NCBI GenBank assembly: GCA_964422415.1
Contig: CAYRBI010000012.1
Coordinates: forward strand, 3,594 to 67,593
DNA from: OLB16 sp964422415
GTDB lineage: Bacteria; Hinthialibacterota; Hinthialibacteria; OLB16
DNA length: 64,000 bases
Direction: 5' to 3'
Part shown: positions 51,022-60,103 of the stretch, in pieces
How the letters are laid out: each line of letters starts with the position of its first letter
Numbering within the stretch: the first letter of the stretch is position 1
Program-made: the position numbers and the translations under genes
Notes under the pieces: model-generated
The model's database searches: none
What the model was told of the DNA's origin: nothing
The model's input: the letters and a program-made list of their open reading frames with translations, nothing else

Positions 51022-53745
51022 ATGAAACGGCATTTGCGGTTAAACTATCTCCCACTGATTCTCCTCACTCTTTTTTCTGTCCCGCTTCAAGCCACTGACC
51101 TCACCGCAAAAGCGGGGAATGGAGTGGTTCATTTGAACTGGACTCGGAACACTGAGCCGGATATAGAGGGTTACCGGATCTATTACGGGCTTGCTGCTGG
51201 TCTTTACAATGGGACTGGGGCAACTCAGGGACCATCACCCATAACCGTATCACTAGGAATGCTGCTTAATCCGGCGCAACCTGCCTACTCCATATCGGGT
51301 CTTGCTAGTGGATCAGAATGGCACTTCAAGGTATATGCGATGACCGGTGGAGTGGAAACCGATCCTTCTTTCGATGCGGTCATCAATGCCTATGGATGGG
51401 GACGACTCGATGGGAATCTGCTACAAAATCCCAGCTTCGAAGACGGGAATTTGGTGTGGTTTCCAACTGGATTCTGGCAACCGATGCCTCCTTTACGGAT
51501 TGTCACCGCTTCCCTTGACGCGAACATTAGGTTATCTGGAAACAAAGCCCTCAAAATCTCCAGCCAAATTCCGGCCGGTAATGGTGTCTATCGATTATCG
51601 GCCTCTCAAACCCCACCGGGTAAAACCCCGGACACTGATTACCTTGTCCGCTTCTGGGCAAAAGCAATCGATGCCCAGTACGGTTGTTTTGGTTTGATTT
51701 TGAATCTTGATGATAACTGGAATCAACGCTTATATGCGCGCGGTGGAACATATGAGTGGACACAATTCGCGAGGGTTTACAACACCGGACCCAAAAATAA
51801 ATTCGAAGTCAGCCTCCTCTGTGAAGGAACCGGGACAATGTGGATCGACGACATCGAGGTGATCCAGATTTCAGGAGCTGGCTTGAATCCACCTTTTCCA
51901 GAAACCTTCCAGAGGTACAATCTGAATCCAATCCTTGATACCGGTTCCGCCGGTTCTCTTGATCAATCTGGTGTGTACAACCCGGCTGTTCTCCACGATG
52001 TAAGCGAGGGTGTGAAAAATTCAACGACTGATGAATACAAGATGTACTATTCCATGCACGATGGAACCAATGTGCGCATTGGACTGGCCACATCACCCGA
52101 CGGTTACACCTGGGCGAAATACAGCGGGAATCCCGTTTTGAACCTGCCGGGAACCGGAACATGGGATGATACACATGTCAATCCAAGTAGTATCTTAAAG
52201 GCCGGCTCGATCTATCACCTTTATTATTCGGGTTATAAGAGCCCCACATGGCAGATCGGACATGCTACCTCCAATGATGGATTCACATGGACACGTGATC
52301 CATCAAATCCCGTGATATCCACCGGTAACGAGGGGGTGTTTGTGAGCAGTCAAATTCAATACGGAAATGTTGTGTATGAAAATGGCGAATTCAGAATGTG
52401 GTATTCAGCCCATGATCCTGGCTCAGGAAAGAATTTCATCCTCTATGCGACCTCACCGAATGGATCGGTCTTCACGCGCCATGGGGTTGTTCTGTCTCCG
52501 GGTGGATTGGGCGATATGGACTTGACTGGCTGTACCGGCCCAGTAGTGCTGAAACTTCCGGATAAAACCTATACAATGTGGTACACGGGCAGTTCAACGC
52601 TCGGAAACACAGGTTGTTATGCCACTTCTCCCGATGGACTGAACTGGACTCCGGTTGGTGGAGCAATCTCCCCGACCTATCTGGGAGGTTCGAGTTTCGA
52701 TTCTGTCCAGACCAATCCAGCATCTGTCCTACTGACCGATGACCTCTTGAGAATGTGGTATCACGGTTACAACGGGACCACCTATCGAATCGGTCTGGCT
52801 GAAGCAGCTTACATTCCTTCGGGCTCACCCACGTTAACACCCACCGAAGTTACCCCGTTCCCCACGAATACCCCAACGCTGACACTAATACCCACAAATT
52901 CTCCGACTGAAACTCCAACTGTCGAGACACCAACGCCAACTGCAACTCCAACCAAACTGCCACCGACATCAACACCAACGCCACTTTCCATATCCGGACG
53001 TGAGATTTTCGAGTCTGGAGATGCGTTGATTAACTTCAATTACTACCCCGATGGAACGGCCGTTAACGGAGCAAATCCCAATCCCTACATGGCGGCCACC
53101 TATCTGATCGATCAATTCGCATCTGTCGGCGTGCGTTTTCACTCGATCCGGGACACCTACTCCGGAACAGTTCTAACCGGCATTGGTGTTGGCGTCATCT
53201 ATGCTCCCAACAACATGATTCTCGGAATGGTGAACACGATCGCATTGAATGGTAACAGCACGATCGAAGTCCAGTTCGATGAACCTGTGAAACGGGCGGG
53301 ACTCATGCGCCGGTATTATTTGGATTATGCCGGTGGCAACACCGCAGTCACCAAATTCTTTGACCAATCAGGAAGCCTCATCAATTCGATAGTCACCTTT
53401 GTGGATGGTGCGTTTGTATCTCTTGAGGTACCGGAAGGTCAACCGGGCATCAAGCGGATCGAGGTAACCAGTAGCAAACCATTGTACGATACTCGAGGCG
53501 AAGGTGGGGTTGATGACCTCATGTTCAGTCAGGTGGGAAGCATGACCATCCCCGAAGTGCTTCAATATAGTCCGCCGGTAACCCCCACGCCAACACCCGT
53601 CTTTGATGTGGCGCCGAGTCCTTCTCCAGATGGCTGGATTGATTCTAGAGACCTTCTTATATGGACCGGCGCGATCCAGTCTGGTACAGCAGAACAAAGC
53701 ATCCTTTTCGATTTCTCTCGTTGGTGGCATATGAACGTTCAGTAG
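51022..53745 (+). CDS. Secreted Fn3 + carbohydrate-binding-like + GH43-type five-blade propeller protein
   Basis: 907 residues; AAGGAGG ribosome site and signal peptide (LILLTLFSVPLQA). An Fn3 domain (about 30-130) has VHLNWTRNTEPDIEGYRIYY. A CBM-like jelly roll (about 135-290) starts LLQNPSFEDGNLVWFPTGFW. A five-blade propeller (about 300-605) has YKMYYSMHDGTNVRIGLATS, WDDTHVNPSSIL, FRMWYSAHDPGSG and YTMWYTGSSTLGNTG, the phrase style of GH43/GH130-related glycosidases. A Thr/Pro linker follows, then a beta domain (about 660-850), and a tail DSRDLLIWTGAIQ...LFDFSRWWHMNVQ. Catalytic acids could not be assigned, so enzyme or binding protein is open. Confidence 0.8.
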   Translation: MKRHLRLNYLPLILLTLFSVPLQATDLTAKAGNGVVHLNWTRNTEPDIEGYRIYYGLAAGLYNGTGATQGPSPITVSLGMLLNPAQPAYSISGLASGSEWHFKVYAMTGGVETDPSFDAVINAYGWGRLDGNLLQNPSFEDGNLVWFPTGFWQPMPPLRIVTASLDANIRLSGNKALKISSQIPAGNGVYRLSASQTPPGKTPDTDYLVRFWAKAIDAQYGCFGLILNLDDNWNQRLYARGGTYEWTQFARVYNTGPKNKFEVSLLCEGTGTMWIDDIEVIQISGAGLNPPFPETFQRYNLNPILDTGSAGSLDQSGVYNPAVLHDVSEGVKNSTTDEYKMYYSMHDGTNVRIGLATSPDGYTWAKYSGNPVLNLPGTGTWDDTHVNPSSILKAGSIYHLYYSGYKSPTWQIGHATSNDGFTWTRDPSNPVISTGNEGVFVSSQIQYGNVVYENGEFRMWYSAHDPGSGKNFILYATSPNGSVFTRHGVVLSPGGLGDMDLTGCTGPVVLKLPDKTYTMWYTGSSTLGNTGCYATSPDGLNWTPVGGAISPTYLGGSSFDSVQTNPASVLLTDDLLRMWYHGYNGTTYRIGLAEAAYIPSGSPTLTPTEVTPFPTNTPTLTLIPTNSPTETPTVETPTPTATPTKLPPTSTPTPLSISGREIFESGDALINFNYYPDGTAVNGANPNPYMAATYLIDQFASVGVRFHSIRDTYSGTVLTGIGVGVIYAPNNMILGMVNTIALNGNSTIEVQFDEPVKRAGLMRRYYLDYAGGNTAVTKFFDQSGSLINSIVTFVDGAFVSLEVPEGQPGIKRIEVTSSKPLYDTRGEGGVDDLMFSQVGSMTIPEVLQYSPPVTPTPTPVFDVAPSPSPDGWIDSRDLLIWTGAIQSGTAEQSILFDFSRWWHMNVQ

Positions 53746-54121
53746 AAAAACGATAAGTTCCATCCGTTTTTCATTGTTGCAGGCCTGGGTATAACCATTG
53801 AGGAGGCTTGCCAGGAAGGTCGAGAGTGAGTTCATTCGCTTGCGTGAAATCCTGTGAGTGAACAATTCAGTCATGCTGTACAACCGGATAAGTCCGGTGC
53901 TCCAGAAAACAATCCAATCGTGATGCACCTTTCTGCAGCATTTAGCATTGGCTTAAAAACCGTCACGCGAGGGGCAAGCCAAAGAAGTAGTATCGCTCCA
54001 CCGGGAAGCGATTCATCTGGCATGGAAGAACGACTCCCTTTAACTCGAGAAATGTGATCCCATAGTTTCTGACCCGCTCTATCGACAGATACACGAAGAT
54101 TATGGAGAATCCCTAACCAGG
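53746..54121. other. Gene-free stretch
   Basis: No supported gene. A 67-codon frame (53854-54057) lacks a ribosome site and family features. A near direct repeat GAGTGAGTTCATTCG...GTGAGTGAAC occurs at 53825-53862. The RDD/SpoIIM operon promoter should be in the right part. Confidence 0.4.
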
Positions 54122-54895
54122 ATGACAAATGAACGCCCTTTTTCACTTGAAACCCCTGAGAGCATTGTTCTTGATTTCGAGTTAGCGGGCCCAGGGACTC
54201 GTCTGTGCGCGGCGCTGGTTGACATGATGCTCATCGCTATCTTGTTCGCCGCGGTCTTTATTGTGTGGACACTAGCAGCGCATGGGCTTCCCTTCTGGGT
54301 AGAGAACAACGATGGTTCAATGGACTGGCACGATTGGAGGGTGGCTATCCTCCTCATCGCGGTATTCCTCATCTTCTCCGGATACCATCTCTTTTTCGAA
54401 ACACTATGGAGGGGACAGACTCCGGGGAAACGTCAACTGGAGATCCGAGTCATCCGTGATGATGGGACTCCCATGTCGGGCACGGATGTTCTGGTCCGGA
54501 ACCTTATCCGGATCGTGGACTTTCTTCCGGTGTTGTATGCCCTGGGCGGTGCGGTCTGCCTTCTACACCCAATGCACAAGCGTCTCGGTGATCTCGCGGC
54601 GGGAACAATCGTGGTCAAGGAATCCGAAGCCGATTATCGTGGAATGACTGACAAGCAGTACCTATTAACGGAAGCCGCCATTCCCAGCGGAAGGATTGAC
54701 CTGACTCCAGAAGAACAACAAATCCTGTCTGGATTTCTCAGGCGTCGCGAAGAACTCCTCTGTGAAGCGCGTGAGAGACTGGCCAAGAAACTGGCGGAGC
54801 CTCTTTTTGAGAAGTACGGGGGTTATTACGGTGATCCGGAGTCCTATATTGAGCGGCTCCTGAGTGGAGAGTGGTATGAGGAACCAGGGTCATGA
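54122..54895 (+). CDS. RDD-family integral membrane protein
   Basis: 257 residues. Typical RDD layout: LAGPGTRLCAALVDMMLIAI (Arg and first Asp in helix 1), a second helix AILLIAVFLIFSGYHLFFE, then WRGQTPGKRQLEIRVIRDDG, and helix 3 with VRNLIRIVDFLPVLYALGG and KRLGDLAAGTIVV (second Asp). The C-terminus (about 180-257) is a charged helical tail. Known: RDD proteins are often found with SpoIIM, DUF58 and MoxR genes, as here. Overlaps the SpoIIM start by 4 nt. Transport of small molecules or antiport has been proposed for some relatives. Confidence 0.95.
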   Translation: MTNERPFSLETPESIVLDFELAGPGTRLCAALVDMMLIAILFAAVFIVWTLAAHGLPFWVENNDGSMDWHDWRVAILLIAVFLIFSGYHLFFETLWRGQTPGKRQLEIRVIRDDGTPMSGTDVLVRNLIRIVDFLPVLYALGGAVCLLHPMHKRLGDLAAGTIVVKESEADYRGMTDKQYLLTEAAIPSGRIDLTPEEQQILSGFLRRREELLCEARERLAKKLAEPLFEKYGGYYGDPESYIERLLSGEWYEEPGS

Positions 54896-55905
54896 AAACA
54901 GATCGTTTATCTGAAGAACGGCAGCCAGTTTGGGACCAGCTCTCGTTGCTCCTGGATAGCCTGCAGAAACGTGGTCTGCACCGGACACAAGCCGGTGATA
55001 TTCAAGAAGTTCTCAGATTGTACCGTGAGACCACGGCCGACCTTGCGCGGTTGCGTGTTCTGAAGGCCACCCCCAGCCAGATTACCCGGGTGAACCGTTT
55101 AGCGGCACGCGCGCATGGTTGGATCTATCGCCATGGAAAACGTTCTTGCTTCTCGTTGCGTCATTTCTTTCTCGTCCACATTCCCAGGTTGTTCAGGGAG
55201 AACTGGCATTTCACCTTTGCAAGCTTGGTCTGCTCGGTTCTATTCTTTGTGCTTTCGTTCGGAGTGGTTAGTGAACACCCAGAGATTGCCGCGGATATTA
55301 TGGGGGGCTTGGATGAGGAATTTTATGGGGAAAAGACAGCCGCCGACATCGTGGACCGGTTCCGCCAGACACCCTCAGTGATTTTATCGGCTGCGGTAAC
55401 CACCAATAACATCAAGGTAGCCTTAGCGACCTTCGCTCTAGGCATCACCTTCGGGATTGGGACAGTCTACATGCTGATCGTGAATGGAACCATGTTGGGA
55501 GGGTTCGCGGGGGCCTTCGCGCAAAGTGGATCTGGAGGTGTCTTCTGGCTGACCATTCTTCCCCATGGGGCCCTTGAACTCAGTGCGATTGTGGTAGCGG
55601 GAGGAACTGGGCTCATGATGGGATATGCGCTCTGGTGTCCGGGAAGAAGAACCCGTGTACAGGCTTTACGGGAGGAAGCAGCCCACGCTGTCCAAATCGC
55701 CATCGCGCTCATTCCGGCCTTCCTTGTGGCTGGATACTTCGAGGGATTTGTAACTCCGAGCAGTTTGATACCACCTGAGGTTAAGGCAGGTCTGGGCGTG
55801 ATTCTGGCACTGCTTTTCTGGGCTTACCTTATTCTGGGTGGAGCTTCCTCAGAACCTACGGTTCCGCTTCAACCACAGGTAGTGCTCGATGAGCTTGGGA
55901 GATAG
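54892..55905 (+). CDS. SpoIIM/DUF95 family membrane protein
   Basis: 337 residues. An N-terminal cytoplasmic helical region (about 1-90) has LYRETTADLARLRVLKATPS, and is followed by about five to six membrane segments. The core FALGITFGIGTVYMLIVNGT, MLGGFAGAF and LPHGALELSAIVVAGGTGL is the SpoIIM (stage II sporulation M) signature, including the conserved HG-x-x-E. Known: outside spore formers it is a companion of RDD and MoxR-DUF58 genes. Its last 57 bases overlap the end of the convergent DUF58 gene. Confidence 0.93.
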   Translation: MKTDRLSEERQPVWDQLSLLLDSLQKRGLHRTQAGDIQEVLRLYRETTADLARLRVLKATPSQITRVNRLAARAHGWIYRHGKRSCFSLRHFFLVHIPRLFRENWHFTFASLVCSVLFFVLSFGVVSEHPEIAADIMGGLDEEFYGEKTAADIVDRFRQTPSVILSAAVTTNNIKVALATFALGITFGIGTVYMLIVNGTMLGGFAGAFAQSGSGGVFWLTILPHGALELSAIVVAGGTGLMMGYALWCPGRRTRVQALREEAAHAVQIAIALIPAFLVAGYFEGFVTPSSLIPPEVKAGLGVILALLFWAYLILGGASSEPTVPLQPQVVLDELGR

Positions 55906-57162
55906 GGTTTCTGGATCCGTTTCCAGCACATCGACACCCGAATCGCGCATTTTCTTAAGCGCCAATGAGCGTTCATTAAGTAACCCAATCCCCACAGCCT
56001 TGGAAAAGCAGTCATCGGTGTTGGCGGGAGCTTCATCAACCAGTGCCTGGAGCTCCTGGTTCTTTAGAGTAACACAGATGGGAAGGTGTTTCCTGGCGAA
56101 GCGAGCACTATATGCGAGCAATACTGAGGATGAGTACGAGTCCAACAGGTCGGTGAGGATAACGATGAGCGACCGTTTCCGGTGCTGGAGAGCCAGGAAA
56201 CGGCAGGCCATCCCATAATCCGGCTCAACCAGTCTGGCCTCCAGGCGGTAGAGAGCCTCAGTGACACGTGGCAAGGCAGTCCGTCCCTTCGTGGGGGGTA
56301 CATAACTCTCGATCCGGTCACTGAAGGCCACGAGCCCCACCTGGTCGCCCTGCTTCATGGCGGTATAAGTGAGTAACAAGGAGGCATTGATAGCATAATC
56401 AAGGCGCTGCATCTTACCGGTCTCTGTAGCCATGAGTCTTCCACAATCTAGAAGAATAAGAATGTTCTGGCTTCTGTCGGCCTCGTAGTTGCGTGTGATC
56501 ATCCTTCCACGCCGGGCCGTCGCCTTCCAGGCGATGTCACAGGGATCATCGCCTGGAACATAATCCCGTAGGCTCTCATACAACCCTCCCCGTCCCCGGT
56601 CACGGGTGGTGGTGAGACCGAAGGACAGCAAGCGGTGCCGTTGGAGAGCCACTTCATAACGAACCAGATGGGTTGCATCGGGATAGACCTTGACCGTATC
56701 ACGTGCGTGGAGACAAGTTTGTTTCTCTGATAGCCCCAGGGGAGACAAGCAACGGATAGAGATGTTACCGAATTCAAACAAACCCCGCTTGCATGGACGG
56801 ATGCGGCGCGTGATCCCGGCTACGGACTGAGCTGCAATGCGGCCACTCATAACGGGCAGATCGCATGTCAATTCACCTGGCAGATCCTCCGTGATTTGGA
56901 AGGAGATCGTCCGGCGGCTGTGATTGAGGAGATGCCAGAGAATCTCATTATCTCTCCCCAACGAGAGAGTGGGGGGTACTGACCGCCGGACCTCAAATTG
57001 GCTGGGGCTTGGGACAACCAGGAAATCGAGCAGAAGGATTATCAAAAGGGCCACATCATAGGCCATGACCGCGGCCAGTGCGGTGGTTACCGGGAAAACA
57101 AGTAGCACCGGTGCTGGTAGCAACAGAAACAAGATGAATTTCCGGCTCGGGATAAGCCTCAT
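55849..57162 (-). CDS. DUF58 domain protein with VWA-like region
   Basis: 437 residues. Two N-terminal membrane helices (about 8-48) precede the cytoplasmic or periplasmic part. The DUF58 hallmark is DYVPGDDPCDIAWKATARRG (about 192-211), followed by NILILLDCGRLM (VWA-like strand with Asp) and IVILTDLLDSY. Known: DUF58 proteins work with MoxR ATPases, possibly as metal-dependent scaffold or chaperone partners. The start overlaps the stop of MoxR by 4 nt (translational coupling). The 3' end overlaps the SpoIIM gene on the other strand by 57 bp. Confidence 0.93.
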   Translation of the reverse strand: MRLIPSRKFILFLLLPAPVLLVFPVTTALAAVMAYDVALLIILLLDFLVVPSPSQFEVRRSVPPTLSLGRDNEILWHLLNHSRRTISFQITEDLPGELTCDLPVMSGRIAAQSVAGITRRIRPCKRGLFEFGNISIRCLSPLGLSEKQTCLHARDTVKVYPDATHLVRYEVALQRHRLLSFGLTTTRDRGRGGLYESLRDYVPGDDPCDIAWKATARRGRMITRNYEADRSQNILILLDCGRLMATETGKMQRLDYAINASLLLTYTAMKQGDQVGLVAFSDRIESYVPPTKGRTALPRVTEALYRLEARLVEPDYGMACRFLALQHRKRSLIVILTDLLDSYSSSVLLAYSARFARKHLPICVTLKNQELQALVDEAPANTDDCFSKAVGIGLLNERSLALKKMRDSGVDVLETDPETLSPKLIEHYLWLKRNRRF

Positions 57163-58121
57163 AGGCGTGGAACTTCGGTCCGCTCAAGGACTTGTTGTAT
57201 GCACTGATCAGGACTGATCCCTTCGATCTCCACCTCTGGGTTCAGGACAATACGATGCCGTAGAACCGGTGTGGCGAGGTTACGGATATCATCTGGCGTC
57301 ACATAGTCTCTACCCTGCAGCACCGCCATCGCACGTCCCGCCTCAAGAAGCCTGACTCCAGCCCGTGGGCTGCCACCCAGCAGGATCGACTGCAGACGGC
57401 GTGTGTTCCGGATGATTCCCGCGATATAGGTCATCACCTCTTCGGAGGCATGAATCCCTCTGACAGCGGCCCGCATCTGGCTTAACTCAGAATAATTCAC
57501 CTGCGATTCGATCATGTAGGTCTCCAACCGGTCCGCGTCAAATCCCTCCTGATAGCGGCGGAGGATTTTCACTTCTTCGCTGCTGTCCGGAGGATAACCA
57601 ACCAGGACCTTGAACATAAAGCGGTCGAGCTGCGCCTCGGGGAGGGGGTAGGTTCCCTCATATTCGATGGGATTCTGGGTGGCAAACACGGTGAAGACCT
57701 GGCTGAGAGGGTGAGTGGAACCATCGATGGAGACCTGCTTCTCCTGCATCGCCTCCAGGAGCGCCGATTGTGTCTTGGCCGGTGCGCGGTTGATCTCATC
57801 CGCCAAGAGGAGGTCGCTGAAGATGGGTCCTGGACGGAATTCGAATTCCTGCCGGTCCGGGCGGTAGACACTCACGCCGAGAATGTCGGCGGGCATGAGA
57901 TCGGGAGTGAATTGAATTCTCTGGAACTGCCCGCTGACCACGCAAGCCAGAGCGCGCACTAGCAGGGTTTTCGCGGTCCCCGGCGGTCCCTCGAGTAGCA
58001 CATGTCCTCCCGACAGAAGAGCCACCACGACCTGGTCGAGGGCCTCATCCTGCCCGACAATTACCTTGGCAACCTCCGCTCGAATCGCGGCGGTCTTTTC
58101 AATGAGAAACGGTGTTTCCAT
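57159..58121 (-). CDS. MoxR-family AAA+ ATPase
   Basis: 320 residues. Walker A GPPGTAKTLLVRALA, Walker B LLLADEINRAPAKTQSALLE, the MoxR insertion AMQEKQVSIDG, sensor 1 VFATQNPIEYEGTYPLPEAQ, and arginine-finger region LDRFMFKV are all in place. The lid domain has GGSPRAGVRLLEAGRAMA. Known: MoxR ATPases act as chaperones with DUF58/VWA partners to activate or assemble envelope proteins. Its start overlaps the DUF4350 stop by 23 nt. Confidence 0.96.
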   Translation of the reverse strand: METPFLIEKTAAIRAEVAKVIVGQDEALDQVVVALLSGGHVLLEGPPGTAKTLLVRALACVVSGQFQRIQFTPDLMPADILGVSVYRPDRQEFEFRPGPIFSDLLLADEINRAPAKTQSALLEAMQEKQVSIDGSTHPLSQVFTVFATQNPIEYEGTYPLPEAQLDRFMFKVLVGYPPDSSEEVKILRRYQEGFDADRLETYMIESQVNYSELSQMRAAVRGIHASEEVMTYIAGIIRNTRRLQSILLGGSPRAGVRLLEAGRAMAVLQGRDYVTPDDIRNLATPVLRHRIVLNPEVEIEGISPDQCIQQVLERTEVPRL

Positions 58122-59367
58122 GCTCGATCTCTTTCATCACACTGTGAATTTTGCTAATCCATTCCAGTAACTCGGCCTTCCCGGAGGGTGTGTCCACGAT
58201 ATTGAAGAACGCGCTGACTCTTTGGGCCTGGGCTAAGTCCATGTGTTTCTCTAGTGCTTTCAAAAGCGTGTGGCCGTCCGTGTCCGCAGCCAGACCCAGA
58301 GCCTTGAGAACACCCCGCCGGTAGTGTTCATGCAAGATGGGGAAAACCTGCTCCACAGCTCCACGGGAGCCACTCAAGAGTCGGCCAGCGGCAATAGCAT
58401 ATTCGCTCTGGCGTCTACGATTCCGGTGTGGGAGGTCTTCGGGTTTGCCAAACCGGATCGAAAACGCGAAGAGCGCCACCAGACCCGCCAGAGCTGCCTG
58501 GGTCAATCCCCATCCCCAACGATCCGCATAGATCAGTTTGATGACCGCGAACCAGGATGGGTCACGCTCCACAAATCCATGGTGGTATTCATCGAAGCCG
58601 ATCACCCTGCTCATATCATCTCCCCCCAGTTCGCGAGCTAGATTGACCGCCAGAACAATGTTGTCGCCCTCGGAGATTCCCAGGTTGGAGAATGGATACG
58701 TATCAGCCAGCGCCAGGATGAGGCCTCCTCCAATTTTCACCCGGAGCCCAGCCAATCCATCCTCATCCCGCCAAAGTGGCTCAGGTTCGGCCCCCGTGAG
58801 TTTTCCGGTGGTTGGACTTTCCACCACAAAACGGACCGAGGGCCGTGTGATCACCCTCGAAACTCCCTCGAAAAGAGGGTCTCCGGCGGTGAGGTGTTTA
58901 TCCGCCTCAATCACAGTATCCGCGGAGATGTCCCCCTTGAGAGATTCCAAATCCTTTAGGTTGAACCATCCCACATTCTCAGAACACTCCCGCGAGCATT
59001 GCGAAACCTCCCCACTCGCCACAAGCAGGAGCCGGCCGCCAGCGGTCACCCATTCCTTCAGCTGTTCCCAATCATCCTCCGTCAGGCGGATGGTGGGTTT
59101 CATCAGCACCATCGATTCAATCTCCTCCAGGAGCAGCGGGGAGTAGGGCTTCCGCAGGCGTGTCACGTGATAGCCAAGCTGTTCCATGGTGAGATAGAGA
59201 GCCTTGGTACCGTAGGATCGATTAAGCAAAGTGGAGGGGGGTTCTTGGATATGCCCCTGTTTCGGTGGTGGCATAAAGAACCACGCGACCAGACCCGCCA
59301 GAAGGCCCAGCGCCAGAAGACAGCTGAATAGAAGAAGGTCAGACCTTTGTGTTGAACTCGGTGCCAT
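58099..59367 (-). CDS. DUF4350 domain protein
   Basis: 422 residues. One N-terminal membrane helix (LLLFSCLLALGLLAGLVAWF) is followed by LLNRSYGTKALYLTMEQLGY, the DUF4350 GTKA motif, and a Rossmann-like fold with EDDWEQLKEWVTAGGRLLLV. A second helix (AALAGLVALFAFSIRF, about 285-300) precedes a cytoplasmic helical tail. Known: it belongs to MoxR-DUF58-DUF4129 operons, sometimes called the von Willebrand operon. Located between MoxR and DUF4129, overlapping both. Confidence 0.88.
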   Translation of the reverse strand: MAPSSTQRSDLLLFSCLLALGLLAGLVAWFFMPPPKQGHIQEPPSTLLNRSYGTKALYLTMEQLGYHVTRLRKPYSPLLLEEIESMVLMKPTIRLTEDDWEQLKEWVTAGGRLLLVASGEVSQCSRECSENVGWFNLKDLESLKGDISADTVIEADKHLTAGDPLFEGVSRVITRPSVRFVVESPTTGKLTGAEPEPLWRDEDGLAGLRVKIGGGLILALADTYPFSNLGISEGDNIVLAVNLARELGGDDMSRVIGFDEYHHGFVERDPSWFAVIKLIYADRWGWGLTQAALAGLVALFAFSIRFGKPEDLPHRNRRRQSEYAIAAGRLLSGSRGAVEQVFPILHEHYRRGVLKALGLAADTDGHTLLKALEKHMDLAQAQRVSAFFNIVDTPSGKAELLEWISKIHSVMKEIEHGNTVSH

Positions 59368-60103
59368 TCCGGGTGATCCCGTTGAGTGCTTCCATCAACT
59401 TATCACAGCGGTCCTTATCAGCGGACAGCTGACCATAGAGCACGGGTTCGGCAAGGTGACTGAAAAACCTGAACGCCTTCTGATCTTCCGGAAAGCGGAC
59501 CAGTTCCTGGAGATAGCTTCCATTCGTCTTGAAGGGCCGGCGGATGATGCGCCCTTCCTGATCAAGGCGAAGGATCGCGCTAACCATCAAGTAACGAATG
59601 GCATTGGACCAATCAGCCTCCCGTATCAACCTGAGCGCCTCGGAATAGACACGGCCATAGTCTTGATCACGAACCCCAAGGATCTCATCCTGAGGTGTCT
59701 CCCGGCTCCCTTTTCGAGCCACCTTTCCTCCCATCATGGGGCTGAATGACTGATAGAGCCAGTAAACGAAGTGCCCCAGGATAGCCAACGCACCACCGAT
59801 CAACCAGAACCAGAAGGCCCAGCCCAGCCACTCGGGCATGGGGCCAATCCGGTCATCCAGCCATTGGAGGAAGGACTCAATCCAATCCTGGAAACGCTTG
59901 AAAAGGGGGGATTGTTGCTCGCGGAGGTCACGAAACTCCGCTTGTGATAGAACCTCCCTAAGCACACGCTGGGCATCCGTGTGATAGGCTGACAGAGTGA
60001 CTGGTTGGGAAACCGGGGCCACTTCTCCCGTCACTTCATCAGCCAGAGCGGACATTCCAGGCGCAAGCCCCACAACCAGAATACAGATCCATGCTGCGCT
60101 CAT
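59339..60103 (-). CDS. DUF4129 domain protein
   Basis: 254 residues. Signal or anchor helix (AAWICILVVGLAPGMSALA), then a mostly helical periplasmic part (about 40-75), a membrane helix (WLGWAFWFWLIGGALAILGH) and the C-terminal DUF4129 domain with YSEALRLIREADWSNAIRYL and LQELVRFPEDQKAFRFFSHL. Known: the family contains a transglutaminase-like or structural C-terminus and is always associated with MoxR-DUF58. It overlaps DUF4350 by 29 nt and the next gene by 4 nt. Confidence 0.88.
   Translation of the reverse strand: MSAAWICILVVGLAPGMSALADEVTGEVAPVSQPVTLSAYHTDAQRVLREVLSQAEFRDLREQQSPLFKRFQDWIESFLQWLDDRIGPMPEWLGWAFWFWLIGGALAILGHFVYWLYQSFSPMMGGKVARKGSRETPQDEILGVRDQDYGRVYSEALRLIREADWSNAIRYLMVSAILRLDQEGRIIRRPFKTNGSYLQELVRFPEDQKAFRFFSHLAEPVLYGQLSADKDRCDKLMEALNGITRNGTEFNTKV

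Noticed and set aside
53368..53928. 186-codon minus-strand frame over the end of the GH43-like gene
   Set aside because: Antisense to a well-supported gene; no start context or family.
53854..54057. 67-codon plus-strand frame in the gap before the RDD gene
   Set aside because: GTG start without ribosome site; no hydrophobic or domain features.
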